DNA of 31,091 nt, taken from Pelomonas sp052436255 (GTDB lineage: Bacteria; Pseudomonadota; Gammaproteobacteria; Burkholderiales; Burkholderiaceae_C). Positions 1 through 8,461 of the stretch are shown one piece after another. The stretch is from NCBI GenBank assembly GCA_052436255.1, contig JBQVNP010000054.1, positions 1-31,091 on the forward strand, read 5' to 3'. The stretch's first letter is position 1, and every line of letters begins with the position of its first letter. The notes under the pieces are model-generated. The model made no database searches. It saw nothing but the letters and a program-made list of their open reading frames with translations, and was not told the DNA's origin. Made by a program: the position numbers and the translations under genes.

Positions 1-2030
1 CTCGCGCGCAGCGTTGGCGCGATGGGTTCCAGCAGGGGCAGCGGCGCCAGGTCGGCCATCGCGCGGGCGATGTCGGCCAGTGCCTCCGGCGCGCTGCCGC
101 CGAGGCCGGGCGCGGGCAGCAGCGGAGCATGCTGGCGGTAACTGGTCCACAAACCATCGGCCGGCTCCTCGGCCAGGATGCCGGCCCAGCGGCCTTCGTT
201 GTAGCGGGCGGTCAGGGCCTTGAGGCGGCGGTCGGCGCGCACGGCCTGGGCCGCCAGGGCACGGGCGCCGCCGGGGTCGCGCTCCAGCGTGGCGGCGTAA
301 CGCTCCAGCGCGAAGAAGCGCTCGTTGGCCAGCGCCGCCGCGCGCAGCGGGTACTCGACGAGCTGGAAGAAGGCCTCGCGCTGCGCCGGGACAACGCGCG
401 GCCGAATGGCGTCCAGCGCCGCCAGCAGCGCGGCAAGCCGGCTCAGTCGCTGCTGCGCGGCGGCGGGGGCCATGCCGCTGCGGCGCATGCGCTCGCCCGG
501 CAGGTGGAACTGCAGGTGCTCGGGCCGGCGCTCGAAGTTGACACGGTAGTGCCCGTCCCAGATCGCGCCGATCTCGTCGATGCCGAACAGGCGCTGCGCC
601 AGCGCCCGCAGGTAGGCCGGCTGGCCCTGAGCGCGCAGGGCGGCGGGGTTCCAGGCCAGATCGAACCAGTGGCTGAGGTTGACCTCGTGCGGCTTGATGT
701 CGCCCGCGTTCACCACCCACAGCTGGCGCGCGCCGGCATCGAAGGCCCGGCCCATCTCCTCGGCCACCAGCGCCGGCGGCGTGGTGTCCAGCCACAGATA
801 GGACAGCGGCGCGCCCAGGTATGACAGGTGGTAGTAGATGCCGGAGCCGCCCGAACGCTTCGCTTGAGCGGCATCGGGGAACTGGCGGATGTAGCCAAAG
901 TTGTCGTCGGGCCAGACCAGCGTCACGTCGTCCGGCAGCGCCAGGCCGGGCAGCAGCGGCAGCACTTCCTTGTAGGGCACGAAGACCTGCGGCGTGCTGG
1001 CCGGGTCGCCCACGTGCTGGCGGATCAGCTCGCGCTGGTCGGCGATCAGGCCGTTCAGCAGCGCCTGCTTCTCGGCCACCGTGCCGCCGCCCTGCATGCC
1101 GCTGTCGTGGATGCCGCGCATGCCCAGCGTGAACAGGCTCTCGTAACGGCCGTTGGTCTTCAACCGCTCGGCCCAGTAGTCGCGCACCTGGGCGGCATTC
1201 GTCGCGTAGTTGTACTGGTCGTGCGGCGCCTTCCACTCGGACACGTTGTTGCGCAGCATGGGCTCGGCATGCGAGCTGCCCATGACGATGCCGTAGCGCT
1301 GAGCCAGCTCGGCGTTCTTCGGGTTGTCGTTGAAGGCGCGCGACACCTGGTGCATGGCGGGCCACAGCGTGTTGGCCTTCAGGCGCAGCAGCAGGCGGAA
1401 GACCTGCTCGTAGGTGCGCGGGCCGATGTTGCGGGCCTCGGGCTCGAAGGTGTTGGCGGCCCAGGGCTGCAGGCCCCAGTCCTCGTCGTTGATGAAGAGG
1501 CCGCGGTACTTCACGGCTGGGCCGTCGTGCAGCGGCTGGTTCAGCGACACATGCAGCGGGCCGCGCCTCGGCGGCGCCACATCGGCCCACCAGACCCAGG
1601 GCGACACACCCAGCGCCTGGCTCAGCGTGTAGACACCGTAGGCCGTGCCGCGACGGTCGGCGCCGACGATGAGCAGCGCATGGCTCACGCCCGGCGCGGG
1701 GTTGCGCAGCTGCGTGATCTGGAAGCACTCCCAGCAGCCCTTGAGCCGGCTCAAGTCGAGGCCGGCCGCGTCGATCTGCGCGTGCCGGCCGGCGGTGCCG
1801 ACCCAGATCTGCACCGCGCCCTTGCCGCCCACGCTGGCGCGCAGGCCCAGGCGCTTCAGGTCGTCGGCCAGGTCTTGCGCGACGAAGGCTTCGAGCGGGT
1901 CGGCGTCGGGCGCCGCAACGATGACTGCGCCATCGAGCGGCAGGCTGCTGGCCGTGGCGCGAGTGGAGACGTCGAGGCCGGCCTGCGCCGCTCCCGACAC
2001 CAGCAACAGGCAGAGCAGCAGCGCACGCAT
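1..2030 (-). CDS. GH115 alpha-glucuronidase, exported (3' end off the window)
   Basis: GH115 enzymes remove terminal alpha-1,2-linked (4-O-methyl)glucuronic acid from xylan or arabinogalactan side chains. The frame stays open from the ATG at 2030 to the left edge: 676 codons, with no stop reached. Residues 1-17 form a signal peptide ending AQA. Family-like blocks are LFINDEDWGLQPWA at about 178-191, the FTLGMRGIHDSGMQG block at about 300-314 and WVVNAGDIKPHE at about 438-449. Family members are usually 800-950 residues, so part of the C-terminal region is missing here. The start lies one base after the stop of the GH43-like gene, so the two are probably translationally coupled in one operon with PL11. 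Beside a rhamnogalacturonan lyase, the target is more likely glucuronic acid on pectin or arabinogalactan side chains than xylan; that is inference. The family call is firm from the motifs, the substrate is not. Confidence 0.9.
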   Translation of the reverse strand, partial: MRALLLCLLLVSGAAQAGLDVSTRATASSLPLDGAVIVAAPDADPLEAFVAQDLADDLKRLGLRASVGGKGAVQIWVGTAGRHAQIDAAGLDLSRLKGCWECFQITQLRNPAPGVSHALLIVGADRRGTAYGVYTLSQALGVSPWVWWADVAPPRRGPLHVSLNQPLHDGPAVKYRGLFINDEDWGLQPWAANTFEPEARNIGPRTYEQVFRLLLRLKANTLWPAMHQVSRAFNDNPKNAELAQRYGIVMGSSHAEPMLRNNVSEWKAPHDQYNYATNAAQVRDYWAERLKTNGRYESLFTLGMRGIHDSGMQGGGTVAEKQALLNGLIADQRELIRQHVGDPASTPQVFVPYKEVLPLLPGLALPDDVTLVWPDDNFGYIRQFPDAAQAKRSGGSGIYYHLSYLGAPLSYLWLDTTPPALVAEEMGRAFDAGARQLWVVNAGDIKPHEVNLSHWFDLAWNPAALRAQGQPAYLRALAQRLFGIDEIGAIWDGHYRVNFERRPEHLQFHLPGERMRRSGMAPAAAQQRLSRLAALLAALDAIRPRVVPAQREAFFQLVEYPLRAAALANERFFALERYAATLERDPGGARALAAQAVRADRRLKALTARYNEGRWAGILAEEPADGLWTSYRQHAPLLPAPGLGGSAPEALADIARAMADLAPLPLLEPIAPTLRA

Positions 2031-2031
2031 C

Positions 2032-3027
2032 TCAACGCGCCTTGAAAGCCGAGCGCAGATCCGGCGGCGGCGCGTTGCGGTCCACCGTCAGCCAGCCGTC
2101 CTTCAGCTGCAGTTCGGCCGCCTGGATGACGGTGCGCTGGTGCCAGCGGTCGTCGGTCTTGGCCTCGGGCTCGCCGCTCTGGTGCGTGAAGTAGAAGAGA
2201 TAGGCCCGGCCGTCCACGACCGTCACGCCCGGGTGCTGGCCCTTGGCGCGGTCGGTGGGGTGCTGGCCCACGCCGGCCAGCAGGCGGGTGGGCTGCTCCT
2301 CCCAGTTCTGCGCGTCGTCGGAGCGCAGCACCAGCAAACCCTTCCACAGGTCCGCCACCAGCCACCATCGGCCGGCGAACTGGAACGCCGTGGGGCCTTC
2401 GCCCGGCAGCGCGCTCACCGGGCCGCGCACGGTCCAGGTCTTCAGGTCGGCGCTGTCGGCCACCTTGAGCTTGCTGCCGGCCTGCTCGTCCTTGAACCAC
2501 ATCCGGTAGCCGCCCTGCGGCGCCCGGATGACGGACGCATCGATGACCTTGGGCGAGCCCAGGTCCACCTTGCCGGCGCATTGCCAGTTGCGCAGGTCGG
2601 TGCTGGTCAGGTGCTCGATGCGGCGCTCGCCCGTCCAGCGCTTGTGCACGCCGGGCACGATGGACAGCCACAGGTGGTAGAGCCCGTCAAATTCCTGGAT
2701 CTCGGGCGCCCACAGCGTGGCGCCGGTGCACTCGGCCGGGAACTTGGCCTCGCTGTCGAACGCCCACTGGTTACCGTCGCGGGTCGTCGCGATGCCGATG
2801 GGCGTGGCGTGCACCCAGCTCACATCGTTGGGGTCGTCGAGCCGCAGCGTCGCGCGGCGGTTGGTGTAGAACATCTCCCAGCGCTTGAGGCCACGGTTGA
2901 ACACCAACGAAACGTCGGCCGCGCCGTCCAGCGCCGGGTCGCGGTACAGCGGACGCGGCGCGGGTTCCGGCGCCGTGGCACACCCGGTGAGCGCGAGCAG
3001 CAGCGCGAGCGGGGCGATGAGCCTCAT
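2032..3027 (-). CDS. GH43-like five-bladed propeller lipoprotein (putative glycosidase)
   Basis: This 331-residue protein starts with a lipoprotein signal (LTGC at 13-16, Ala at +2), predicting a lipid anchor in the outer membrane. The body reads like a GH43/GH117-type five-bladed beta-propeller, with repeated aromatic-rich strands and phrases such as TSTDLRNW and DSADLKTW. Candidate catalytic acids fit the GH43 pattern: Asp30 in the first blade (RDP), Asp163 in VIDAS and Glu210 in EGP; WAPEI lies at 106-110. If active, it would trim arabinose, galactose or a related sugar from pectin side chains, but the exact family and substrate cannot be read off. Its ATG overlaps the PL11 stop (ATGA), and its stop sits one base before the GH115 start, so all three genes look coupled. 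A non-catalytic binding role is possible. Confidence 0.72.
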   Translation of the reverse strand: MRLIAPLALLLALTGCATAPEPAPRPLYRDPALDGAADVSLVFNRGLKRWEMFYTNRRATLRLDDPNDVSWVHATPIGIATTRDGNQWAFDSEAKFPAECTGATLWAPEIQEFDGLYHLWLSIVPGVHKRWTGERRIEHLTSTDLRNWQCAGKVDLGSPKVIDASVIRAPQGGYRMWFKDEQAGSKLKVADSADLKTWTVRGPVSALPGEGPTAFQFAGRWWLVADLWKGLLVLRSDDAQNWEEQPTRLLAGVGQHPTDRAKGQHPGVTVVDGRAYLFYFTHQSGEPEAKTDDRWHQRTVIQAAELQLKDGWLTVDRNAPPPDLRSAFKAR

Positions 3028-4862
3028 GGCGCCGTCTTGATGGGCAGGTAGCGCGGCGGCGGCATCGCCGCACCGAGGTGGTAGCTGGTATGCGGCGGCT
3101 GGTTGTAGCCGGCGTTCTGCGTCGCGACCTGCACGCGGTACTGGGGGTCGTGCATCAGCGTCACCAGCCGGTGCTCGGTCGGGTGCGGCGTGGTGAAGAC
3201 CAGCAGCGCCGTGCTGTCCTCATTGCGCCAGACGACTTCCTCGCGCCAGTCGCCCAACAGGTCGGCCGACAGCACCGGGTTGCCCTTGGTGCCGTTGTTG
3301 GAGGCGGCGCCAAACGCCTTGCCGTTCAGCAACGGCTCGAACCTGGACGCGACGGGGTTCCACTTGTCGATGGCGACATGGTCCAGCGACTCGCGCAGCA
3401 GGTCGCCATCCCACCAGACGGCGAAGTTGTAGCGGTTGGGATGCCTGTCGCTGATGAGCCTGCCGCTGGCGTTCATCAGCCCGCCGACGTTGCCCCAGCA
3501 TTCGGCGCCGGGGTGGGTGGGGTCGATGTCAAAGCAGACGCCGCGGCCGACGTCGGTGTTGTTGCCCGACATGCTCCACAAGATCTTGCCGGTCGCGCCG
3601 TCGTGCATCTCCAGGCCATGCTCGCCGTAGCAGCGCGGGCTCTCGTGCACCATGAAGACCTGCTGGCCTTGGCGCGCCGGGTCGAAGTTGCTGACGTGCA
3701 GCGCGTCGCCGTGGCACAGGCCGGTGCTGTAGAGCGTCTTGCCGGTGCTGGCGATGGTGGCCGCGCCGTAGATGATGTCGTCCCGACCGTCGCCGTCCAC
3801 GTCGGCGACCGAGAACGAGTGGGCGCCCTGCCCGGCCACGGGCTTGCTGGCGGCGTCGGCATCGCTGTCGAACACCCAGCGTTGTGTGAGCCTGCCGTCG
3901 CGCCAGTCCCAGGCGGCCAGCACGGCGCGGGTGTAGTAGCCGCGGGCGAACACGGCGCTGGGCCGCTGGCCGTCCAGGTAGGCGACGCCGGCCAGGAAGC
4001 GGTCGACGCGGTTGCCGTTGGCATCGCCCCAGGCCTCGCCCTGGCCGCCGCGCGGCGGGGTGTAGTCCGCTGTGGACATGGCCGCACCGGTCCGGCCGTT
4101 GAAGACGGTCAGGAACTCGGGGCCCTTCAGGATGAAACCGGTGGCGTTGCGGTGGTCGGCCTCGGCATCGCCGATGACCCTGCCCTGGCCATCCACACTG
4201 CCGTCGGCGGTCTTCATCACGAGCTCGGCACGGCCGTCGCCGTCCAGGTCGTAGGCGACCATGTGCGTGTAGTGGGCACCGGCGCGGATGTTGCGGCCGA
4301 GGTCGATGCGCCAAAGCCGCGTGCCGTCCAGCTTGTAGGCGTCCACCAAGGTGTGGCCCGTGTAGCCACGCTGCGAGTTGTCCTTGGCGTTCGTCGGTTG
4401 CCACTTCACGACCAGCTCGTACTGGCCGTCGCCGTCGAGGTCGGCCGGTGCGCCGTCGTTCATCTGGTAGGTGTAGGCCACGCCGTCGGGCGTCACGCCG
4501 CCCTCGGGCTTTTGCAGCGGCACCCGCAGATAGGGCTGGTTCCAGGGCGCCACGGTCGGGCCAGGCCGTTCGCGACCGGCGACGACGGCGCGCACGCTAT
4601 AGAGGCTGTCGGAGCGACCCTGGCCGTCGAGCAGGTTGGTCAATGGCTGCGGCTTGGGCGTCAGCCGTCGGCCATCGCGATAGACATGGAAGGCCACGCC
4701 CGCCGGCTCGGTGCCCAGCAAGCGCCAGCTCAGCATCACGCCCTGCGGCGTCGCCAGCGCCACCAGGCCGCGGTCGAGCTTTTCCACCTGCTTGGGCTGG
4801 GCCTGCGCAATGCTGCTGCCGGCCAGCAGCAGGCAGGCGATGAAACGACGCGAAAGGTTCAT
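3024..4862 (-). CDS. Rhamnogalacturonan lyase, family PL11, secreted
   Basis: PL11 lyases cleave the rhamnose-galacturonic acid backbone of rhamnogalacturonan-I by beta-elimination and depend on calcium. The 612-residue protein has a signal peptide (1-21, cut after AQA), an N-terminal fibronectin-like segment and an eight-bladed propeller with calcium-loop motifs DLDGDG at about 141 and 205 and DVDGDG at about 354. The CHGDALHVSNFDP block (about 383-395) and the HESPRCYGEHG block (about 406-416) are typical of YesW/YesX-type lyases. I chose the ATG at 4862 because it begins a clean signal peptide; the frame also opens at a TTG at 4877. No Shine-Dalgarno is visible, because an intrinsic terminator occupies that position. 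The stop overlaps the ATG of the GH43-like lipoprotein. Family assignment is strong; exolytic versus endolytic action is not determinable. Confidence 0.93.
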   Translation of the reverse strand: MNLSRRFIACLLLAGSSIAQAQPKQVEKLDRGLVALATPQGVMLSWRLLGTEPAGVAFHVYRDGRRLTPKPQPLTNLLDGQGRSDSLYSVRAVVAGRERPGPTVAPWNQPYLRVPLQKPEGGVTPDGVAYTYQMNDGAPADLDGDGQYELVVKWQPTNAKDNSQRGYTGHTLVDAYKLDGTRLWRIDLGRNIRAGAHYTHMVAYDLDGDGRAELVMKTADGSVDGQGRVIGDAEADHRNATGFILKGPEFLTVFNGRTGAAMSTADYTPPRGGQGEAWGDANGNRVDRFLAGVAYLDGQRPSAVFARGYYTRAVLAAWDWRDGRLTQRWVFDSDADAASKPVAGQGAHSFSVADVDGDGRDDIIYGAATIASTGKTLYSTGLCHGDALHVSNFDPARQGQQVFMVHESPRCYGEHGLEMHDGATGKILWSMSGNNTDVGRGVCFDIDPTHPGAECWGNVGGLMNASGRLISDRHPNRYNFAVWWDGDLLRESLDHVAIDKWNPVASRFEPLLNGKAFGAASNNGTKGNPVLSADLLGDWREEVVWRNEDSTALLVFTTPHPTEHRLVTLMHDPQYRVQVATQNAGYNQPPHTSYHLGAAMPPPRYLPIKTAP

Positions 4863-4875
4863 GACGGCGACTCGC

Positions 4876-4908
4876 AAAAAAAGACGGCCCCAGCGGAGGC
4901 GGGGGCCG
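4876..4908 (-). terminator. Intrinsic terminator after the TonB receptor gene, abutting the PL11 start
   Basis: On the minus strand a stem with 7-bp arms (4902-4908 with 4885-4891, CGGCCCC/GGGGCCG) is followed by TC and seven T residues (4876-4882). It ends receptor transcription about 70 bases after the stop and finishes only 13 bases before the PL11 ATG at 4862. Confidence 0.8.
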
Positions 4909-4976
4909 GCGCGCTTGGGGTCAGCGCAACAACAGAGGCCATGCCGGCCCGGAACTCACTTCGATGAAAGATGGGC

Positions 4977-7900
4977 TCAGAGCTTGTAGCTCAGCGTCAC
5001 GTAGTAACGGCGGCCCGACCATGCCAGTTCGTTGGGGCGCGACAGGTCGCCGGCATAGGTCAGCTCGGCCTGGTCGGTCAGGTTCTTGGCCTCGACCGAG
5101 AACGTCACCTGCTTGGTGGCCTTCCACTGGAACTTGGCGTCGAGGTAGCCGCTGGCGTCGCGGAAGTTGGGGTTGCCGGAGACGTCGTTGCCACCCGTGT
5201 AGTACTTGCTGCGGTGGTGCCAGGCCAGGCGGGCGTTGAACTGGTCGCGGTCGTACCACAGGCCCAGGTTGTAGGCCAGCTTGGACAGGCCCGGGTACGG
5301 GAGCACCGAGTTGTCGAGCGGGCTGATCAGCTCGTTGCCGGCGGCATAGCTGAAGTTCATGCGCGTGACGTTGGCGTCGACGCCGAAGCCGCTCATGAAC
5401 CCGGGCAGGAAGGACAGCGGCGTGCGGCCGGCCAGCTCCAGGCCCTGGGTGCGGGCGCCTTCGCCGTTGACGGCCTGGGTCACGTCGAACAGGCGGCCGT
5501 CGCCGTAGAAGTTCACGCGCGGCTGGTAGATGCCCGTGCGCACATAGGTGTTGATGTTGGTGCGGAACACGGCCAGGCTCAGCTGGGTGTCGCGGTCCGG
5601 ATACCACTCCAGGCTCAGGTCTTCCTTGGTCGCGCGATAGGGCTTGAGCCCGGGGTTGCCGGCCGAGCAGTCGTCGGTGCCGTCGCCGCCCCGTGCGGGG
5701 TCGCCGCTGCCCGTGGTGCAAGTGACATTGGGGGCCAGCAGGTTGATGGCCGGGCGCGCCATGACCTTGCCCCAGCCGGCGCGCAGGATCAGCTTGTTGG
5801 GCACCAGCTGCAGCGCGGCGTTGATGCTCGGCAGCACGTCGCTGTAACTGTTGTCGATGGCGACGACGGTGTTGCTGTTGACGACCGGCGAGCAGGTCGA
5901 CACCGTGGCCGGGTTGCAGGTGCGGTCGCTCTGCAGGCCGATGGAGTTCACGTCGGTCCTGGCGTAACGCACGCCGACGTTGCCGTCCAGGCCCATGCCG
6001 AAGACTTCGGTGCCCCAGTCCAGCTGCAGGTAGGCGGCCTTGATCTTCTCGGCGATGTCGAAGGCGGGGATCTGCGGATAGGTCTTGCCGTCGCTGCCCG
6101 GGGTTTCGTAGAGGTAGGCGTGGTTGAAGGCGCTGGTATCGAAGATGCCGGAGCCGGCGGCGGCGACATAGCTCGGTGCCGTCCAGCCGCCAGGCAGGTT
6201 GCCGGCGTCCTTGTAGCCCTTGAAGAAGGTGCCCGGCGAGGTCGTGCGCAGCAGGTTGACGATTTCCTGCATGCGGGTGCCGTTCACATAGGACGTGCGG
6301 AAGCCGCTGTTGATGAAGGTCTGCGAGTCGTTGGGCCGCTGGGCCGTGCCGGTGTAGAGCGGGTCGAAGATGATGGTCTGGTTGACATTGGCGCCGCGGG
6401 CGTTGATGTCGACGGCCTCGTTGGTGTTGGTGAGGCTGCCGTTGTTCTGCACCAGGTAGCCGCCGCCGTTGTACTGGCGCGAGCTGGACTCGCGCGCCTG
6501 GCCGCCGAAGTGCAGCGTGCCGAAGATGCCGCGGTCGATGTTGTAGGACAGGTCCAGCTTGGCCTGGCGCTCCTGGTTGGCCGTGGCCGAGGGGCGGTAT
6601 TGCAGCTGCGCCTGCACATAGGACGCGGCGCTGTCGGGGCTGTAGCCGGCGGGGAAGGTGAACTGCGGCAGGCGTTGGTCATCGAGCTTCACGATCAGGC
6701 CAGGCGCGTTCTGCGTCAGCACGATGTTGTTGCTGTTGCTCTTGTAGTCGGACTTGGAGTCACCGAGCAGGCCTTCGATGCGCCAGGCGTCGTTCTTGAA
6801 CTTGAAGCCGGCGGTGGTGTACTTGGACTTGATATCCAGCGCAAAGTCGCGCGCCGAGGTACTGAACGCGCCCTGGCCACCCTGGCCCGCCACGTTCAGG
6901 CAGTTGCCGACCGTGTACTGGGTGACGTGATGGTTCTCGACCACCATGCCGGCCGGCGTCGTGGCGGTCGGGGCGGCCACGCAGGTGCCGGCGGTCTGCA
7001 CCGTCGCGTCGGCGCGATAGACGGGCGCATTGCCGGCACTGGCGAGCCGGGTCACCGCCGTCAGGTCGGTGCCGAAGTTCATGTCGTTGAGCTTCTGCGC
7101 CTGCGTGTTGGACTGGTGGCTGACGTAGGCGTCGAACTGGTCGCTGAACTTGTACTGGGCCGTCACCTCGGCCGTCTTGCGCTCGTGGTCACGCGTCCAC
7201 AGGCCGTAGCGCGAGATGCGGGGGGCGTAGTCGAACCACTGTCGGTCGCAATCGTTGCGGTTGGTGCTGTTGGAAGCAAAGACGCCGCAGCCGGTACGCG
7301 TCGTCACGGCAGCCGCAGTCGGATTCAGGCTCGTGACGGTTTTGTCGTCGGACATATCCCAGTCGCGCAGGAAATTCCACGAGGTATTGCGGGCAAAGTC
7401 GCCGCGCGTGTGCACCTTGTCGTAGACGAGGTTGGCCATCAGGCCCAGGCGGCCGTCGAAAAACTTGTCGGCCAGCAGCAGCGTGGCGCGCGGCTGGACG
7501 CCGCCGCGCAGGCTGGCCTGCTCGCCGGCGATGCTGCCCGCCACGGTGCGCTGCTTGAAGTCCAGCGGCTTGCGGGTCGTGATCATCACCGTGCCACCGA
7601 CGCCGCCTTCGGTCATGCGGGCCTGCGTGCCCTTGACCACGTCGATGGACTGGATCAGCTCGGAGGCCAGCTCGCGCAGCTCGGCGCCACGGCCGGCGCC
7701 GCCGCTGGTGCCAAGCACCGACATGCCGTTGATCTCCACCCGGTTCAGGTCGGGCTCGACGCCGCGGATGGAGACCTGCGAGCCTTCGCCGAACTCGCGC
7801 GACAGCTGCACGCCGGTGATGCGCGACAAGGCCTCGCCGACGTTCTTGTCGGGGAACTGGTCGATGTCCTCGGCCACGATGGAGTCGGTCACCGTGCCGG

Positions 7901-8126
7901 CGTTCTTCTTGCGGTCGATGGCGCTGCGGATGGAGCTGCGGATGCCCGTCACGACGACGGTTTCGAGCTGCGCGCTCTTGTCAGCGCCCACGCCAGGCGC
8001 GGATGCGGCCGGCGTCGGCGCAGCGGCCTGCTGGGCTTGGGCCTGGCTGGCCAGTGCGGCCGCGACGGCGAGGGCCAGCGGTGTCCAACGTGAAACCGGC
8101 GTGCGGCCGTGATTCATCTTCAGCAT
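4977..8126 (-). CDS. TonB-dependent outer-membrane receptor for an oligosaccharide
   Basis: This 1049-residue receptor should import oligosaccharides across the outer membrane using TonB energy. It has a signal peptide (1-31, ending AQA), a TonB-box-like LETVVVTG segment at about 54-61, a plug domain (DQFPDKNVGEALSRITGVQL, then VSIRGVEPDLNRVEINGM) and a long beta-barrel ending YVTLSYKL. The Xanthomonas/Caulobacter carbohydrate-receptor style and the pectinase neighbours argue for rhamnogalacturonan fragments rather than siderophores. I chose the ATG at 8126 because GGAGA (8135-8139) lies 8 bases upstream; the frame also opens at a GTG at 8171. Several cysteine pairs sit in predicted surface loops. 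There is no SusD partner, as expected outside Bacteroidetes. A terminator follows the gene, and a palindrome-rich gap precedes it. The substrate is inference. Confidence 0.92.
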   Translation of the reverse strand: MLKMNHGRTPVSRWTPLALAVAAALASQAQAQQAAAPTPAASAPGVGADKSAQLETVVVTGIRSSIRSAIDRKKNAGTVTDSIVAEDIDQFPDKNVGEALSRITGVQLSREFGEGSQVSIRGVEPDLNRVEINGMSVLGTSGGAGRGAELRELASELIQSIDVVKGTQARMTEGGVGGTVMITTRKPLDFKQRTVAGSIAGEQASLRGGVQPRATLLLADKFFDGRLGLMANLVYDKVHTRGDFARNTSWNFLRDWDMSDDKTVTSLNPTAAAVTTRTGCGVFASNSTNRNDCDRQWFDYAPRISRYGLWTRDHERKTAEVTAQYKFSDQFDAYVSHQSNTQAQKLNDMNFGTDLTAVTRLASAGNAPVYRADATVQTAGTCVAAPTATTPAGMVVENHHVTQYTVGNCLNVAGQGGQGAFSTSARDFALDIKSKYTTAGFKFKNDAWRIEGLLGDSKSDYKSNSNNIVLTQNAPGLIVKLDDQRLPQFTFPAGYSPDSAASYVQAQLQYRPSATANQERQAKLDLSYNIDRGIFGTLHFGGQARESSSRQYNGGGYLVQNNGSLTNTNEAVDINARGANVNQTIIFDPLYTGTAQRPNDSQTFINSGFRTSYVNGTRMQEIVNLLRTTSPGTFFKGYKDAGNLPGGWTAPSYVAAAGSGIFDTSAFNHAYLYETPGSDGKTYPQIPAFDIAEKIKAAYLQLDWGTEVFGMGLDGNVGVRYARTDVNSIGLQSDRTCNPATVSTCSPVVNSNTVVAIDNSYSDVLPSINAALQLVPNKLILRAGWGKVMARPAINLLAPNVTCTTGSGDPARGGDGTDDCSAGNPGLKPYRATKEDLSLEWYPDRDTQLSLAVFRTNINTYVRTGIYQPRVNFYGDGRLFDVTQAVNGEGARTQGLELAGRTPLSFLPGFMSGFGVDANVTRMNFSYAAGNELISPLDNSVLPYPGLSKLAYNLGLWYDRDQFNARLAWHHRSKYYTGGNDVSGNPNFRDASGYLDAKFQWKATKQVTFSVEAKNLTDQAELTYAGDLSRPNELAWSGRRYYVTLSYKL

Positions 8127-8241
8127 TTGGTGAGTCTCCAGAATATCGACGAGGTGAGCGGCTCGAAACACGCTCTTTCTTATTGCCCCGAAGATCAGTC
8201 TAGAGGTCGCAATTCACGCTGTGTTCACCATGCAGCAAAGA

Positions 8242-8255
8242 ATCACGACCGTGAT
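8242..8255. repeat. Perfect inverted repeat ATCACG-AC-CGTGAT, candidate operator
   Basis: Six-base perfect arms flank a 2-base centre, 116-129 bases upstream of the receptor ATG. It runs directly into GTGATCAC, itself self-complementary. The size and symmetry suit a dimeric transcription factor, but the regulator is unknown. Confidence 0.5.
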
Positions 8256-8294
8256 CACTTCGCACCGCGTTAACCCTCGGGCGGCTCAGATTTC

Positions 8295-8310
8295 AATCAA
8301 AACCTTGATT
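8295..8310. repeat. Inverted repeat AATCAA-N4-TTGATT, candidate operator
   Basis: Perfect 6-base arms with a 4-base spacer, 169-184 bases upstream of the receptor ATG. The same half-sites recur at 8380-8400 with a 9-base spacer, suggesting binding sites for one regulator. Confidence 0.5.
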
Positions 8311-8379
8311 ATCCAGACGCCCCAGCCCTGGCGCAGAGGCCACTGCAAGCGGGCCTGGCTGGCTGCCGAGAGCTTTTCA

Positions 8380-8400
8380 AATCAAATGGCAAGCTTGATT
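8380..8400. repeat. Inverted repeat AATCAA-N9-TTGATT, candidate operator
   Basis: Second copy of the AATCAA/TTGATT half-sites. Outside the arms, symmetry continues with TTTTC(A) on the left and GAAAA on the right, giving an imperfect 11-base arm. It lies 254-274 bases upstream of the receptor ATG. Confidence 0.5.
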
Positions 8401-8412
8401 GAAAAAGACACT

Positions 8413-8437
8413 CCAGATATTCAAATCAGGAATCTGG
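8413..8437. repeat. Inverted repeat CCAGAT-N13-ATCTGG near the PL22-like stop
   Basis: Perfect 6-base arms with a 13-base centre, which itself contains AAATCAGG, one mismatch from the neighbouring half-sites. It could be an operator or a weak transcript-end hairpin for the PL22-like gene; there is no T-tract. Confidence 0.35.
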
Positions 8438-8461
8438 AAACTTGCTTAGATATATCCCGTA

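Larger units (their letters stand above)
8172..8461. promoter_or_regulatory. Gene-free regulatory gap upstream of the TonB receptor
   Basis: This stretch between the receptor gene and the PL22-like gene codes for nothing convincing. Its 8360-8460 part is clearly more AT-rich than the flanks. It holds four inverted repeats, listed separately. I could not place a well-spaced sigma70 promoter on the minus strand, although receptor transcription must start here or upstream. Confidence 0.6.

Noticed and set aside
828..3051. Plus-strand open frames opposite the GH115 and GH43-like genes
   Set aside because: Antisense shadows; the minus-strand frames carry the family motifs and signal peptides.
4863..4877. 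TTG at 4877 as the PL11 start
   Set aside because: It adds five residues to a signal peptide that is already complete from the ATG at 4862, and lies inside the terminator T-tract.
3078..8093. Two very long plus-strand open frames (about 629 and 1040 residues) opposite the PL11 and TonB receptor genes
   Set aside because: They mirror clear minus-strand genes, have low-complexity Val/Gly/Ala/His-rich translations without motifs, and arise from high GC at third positions.
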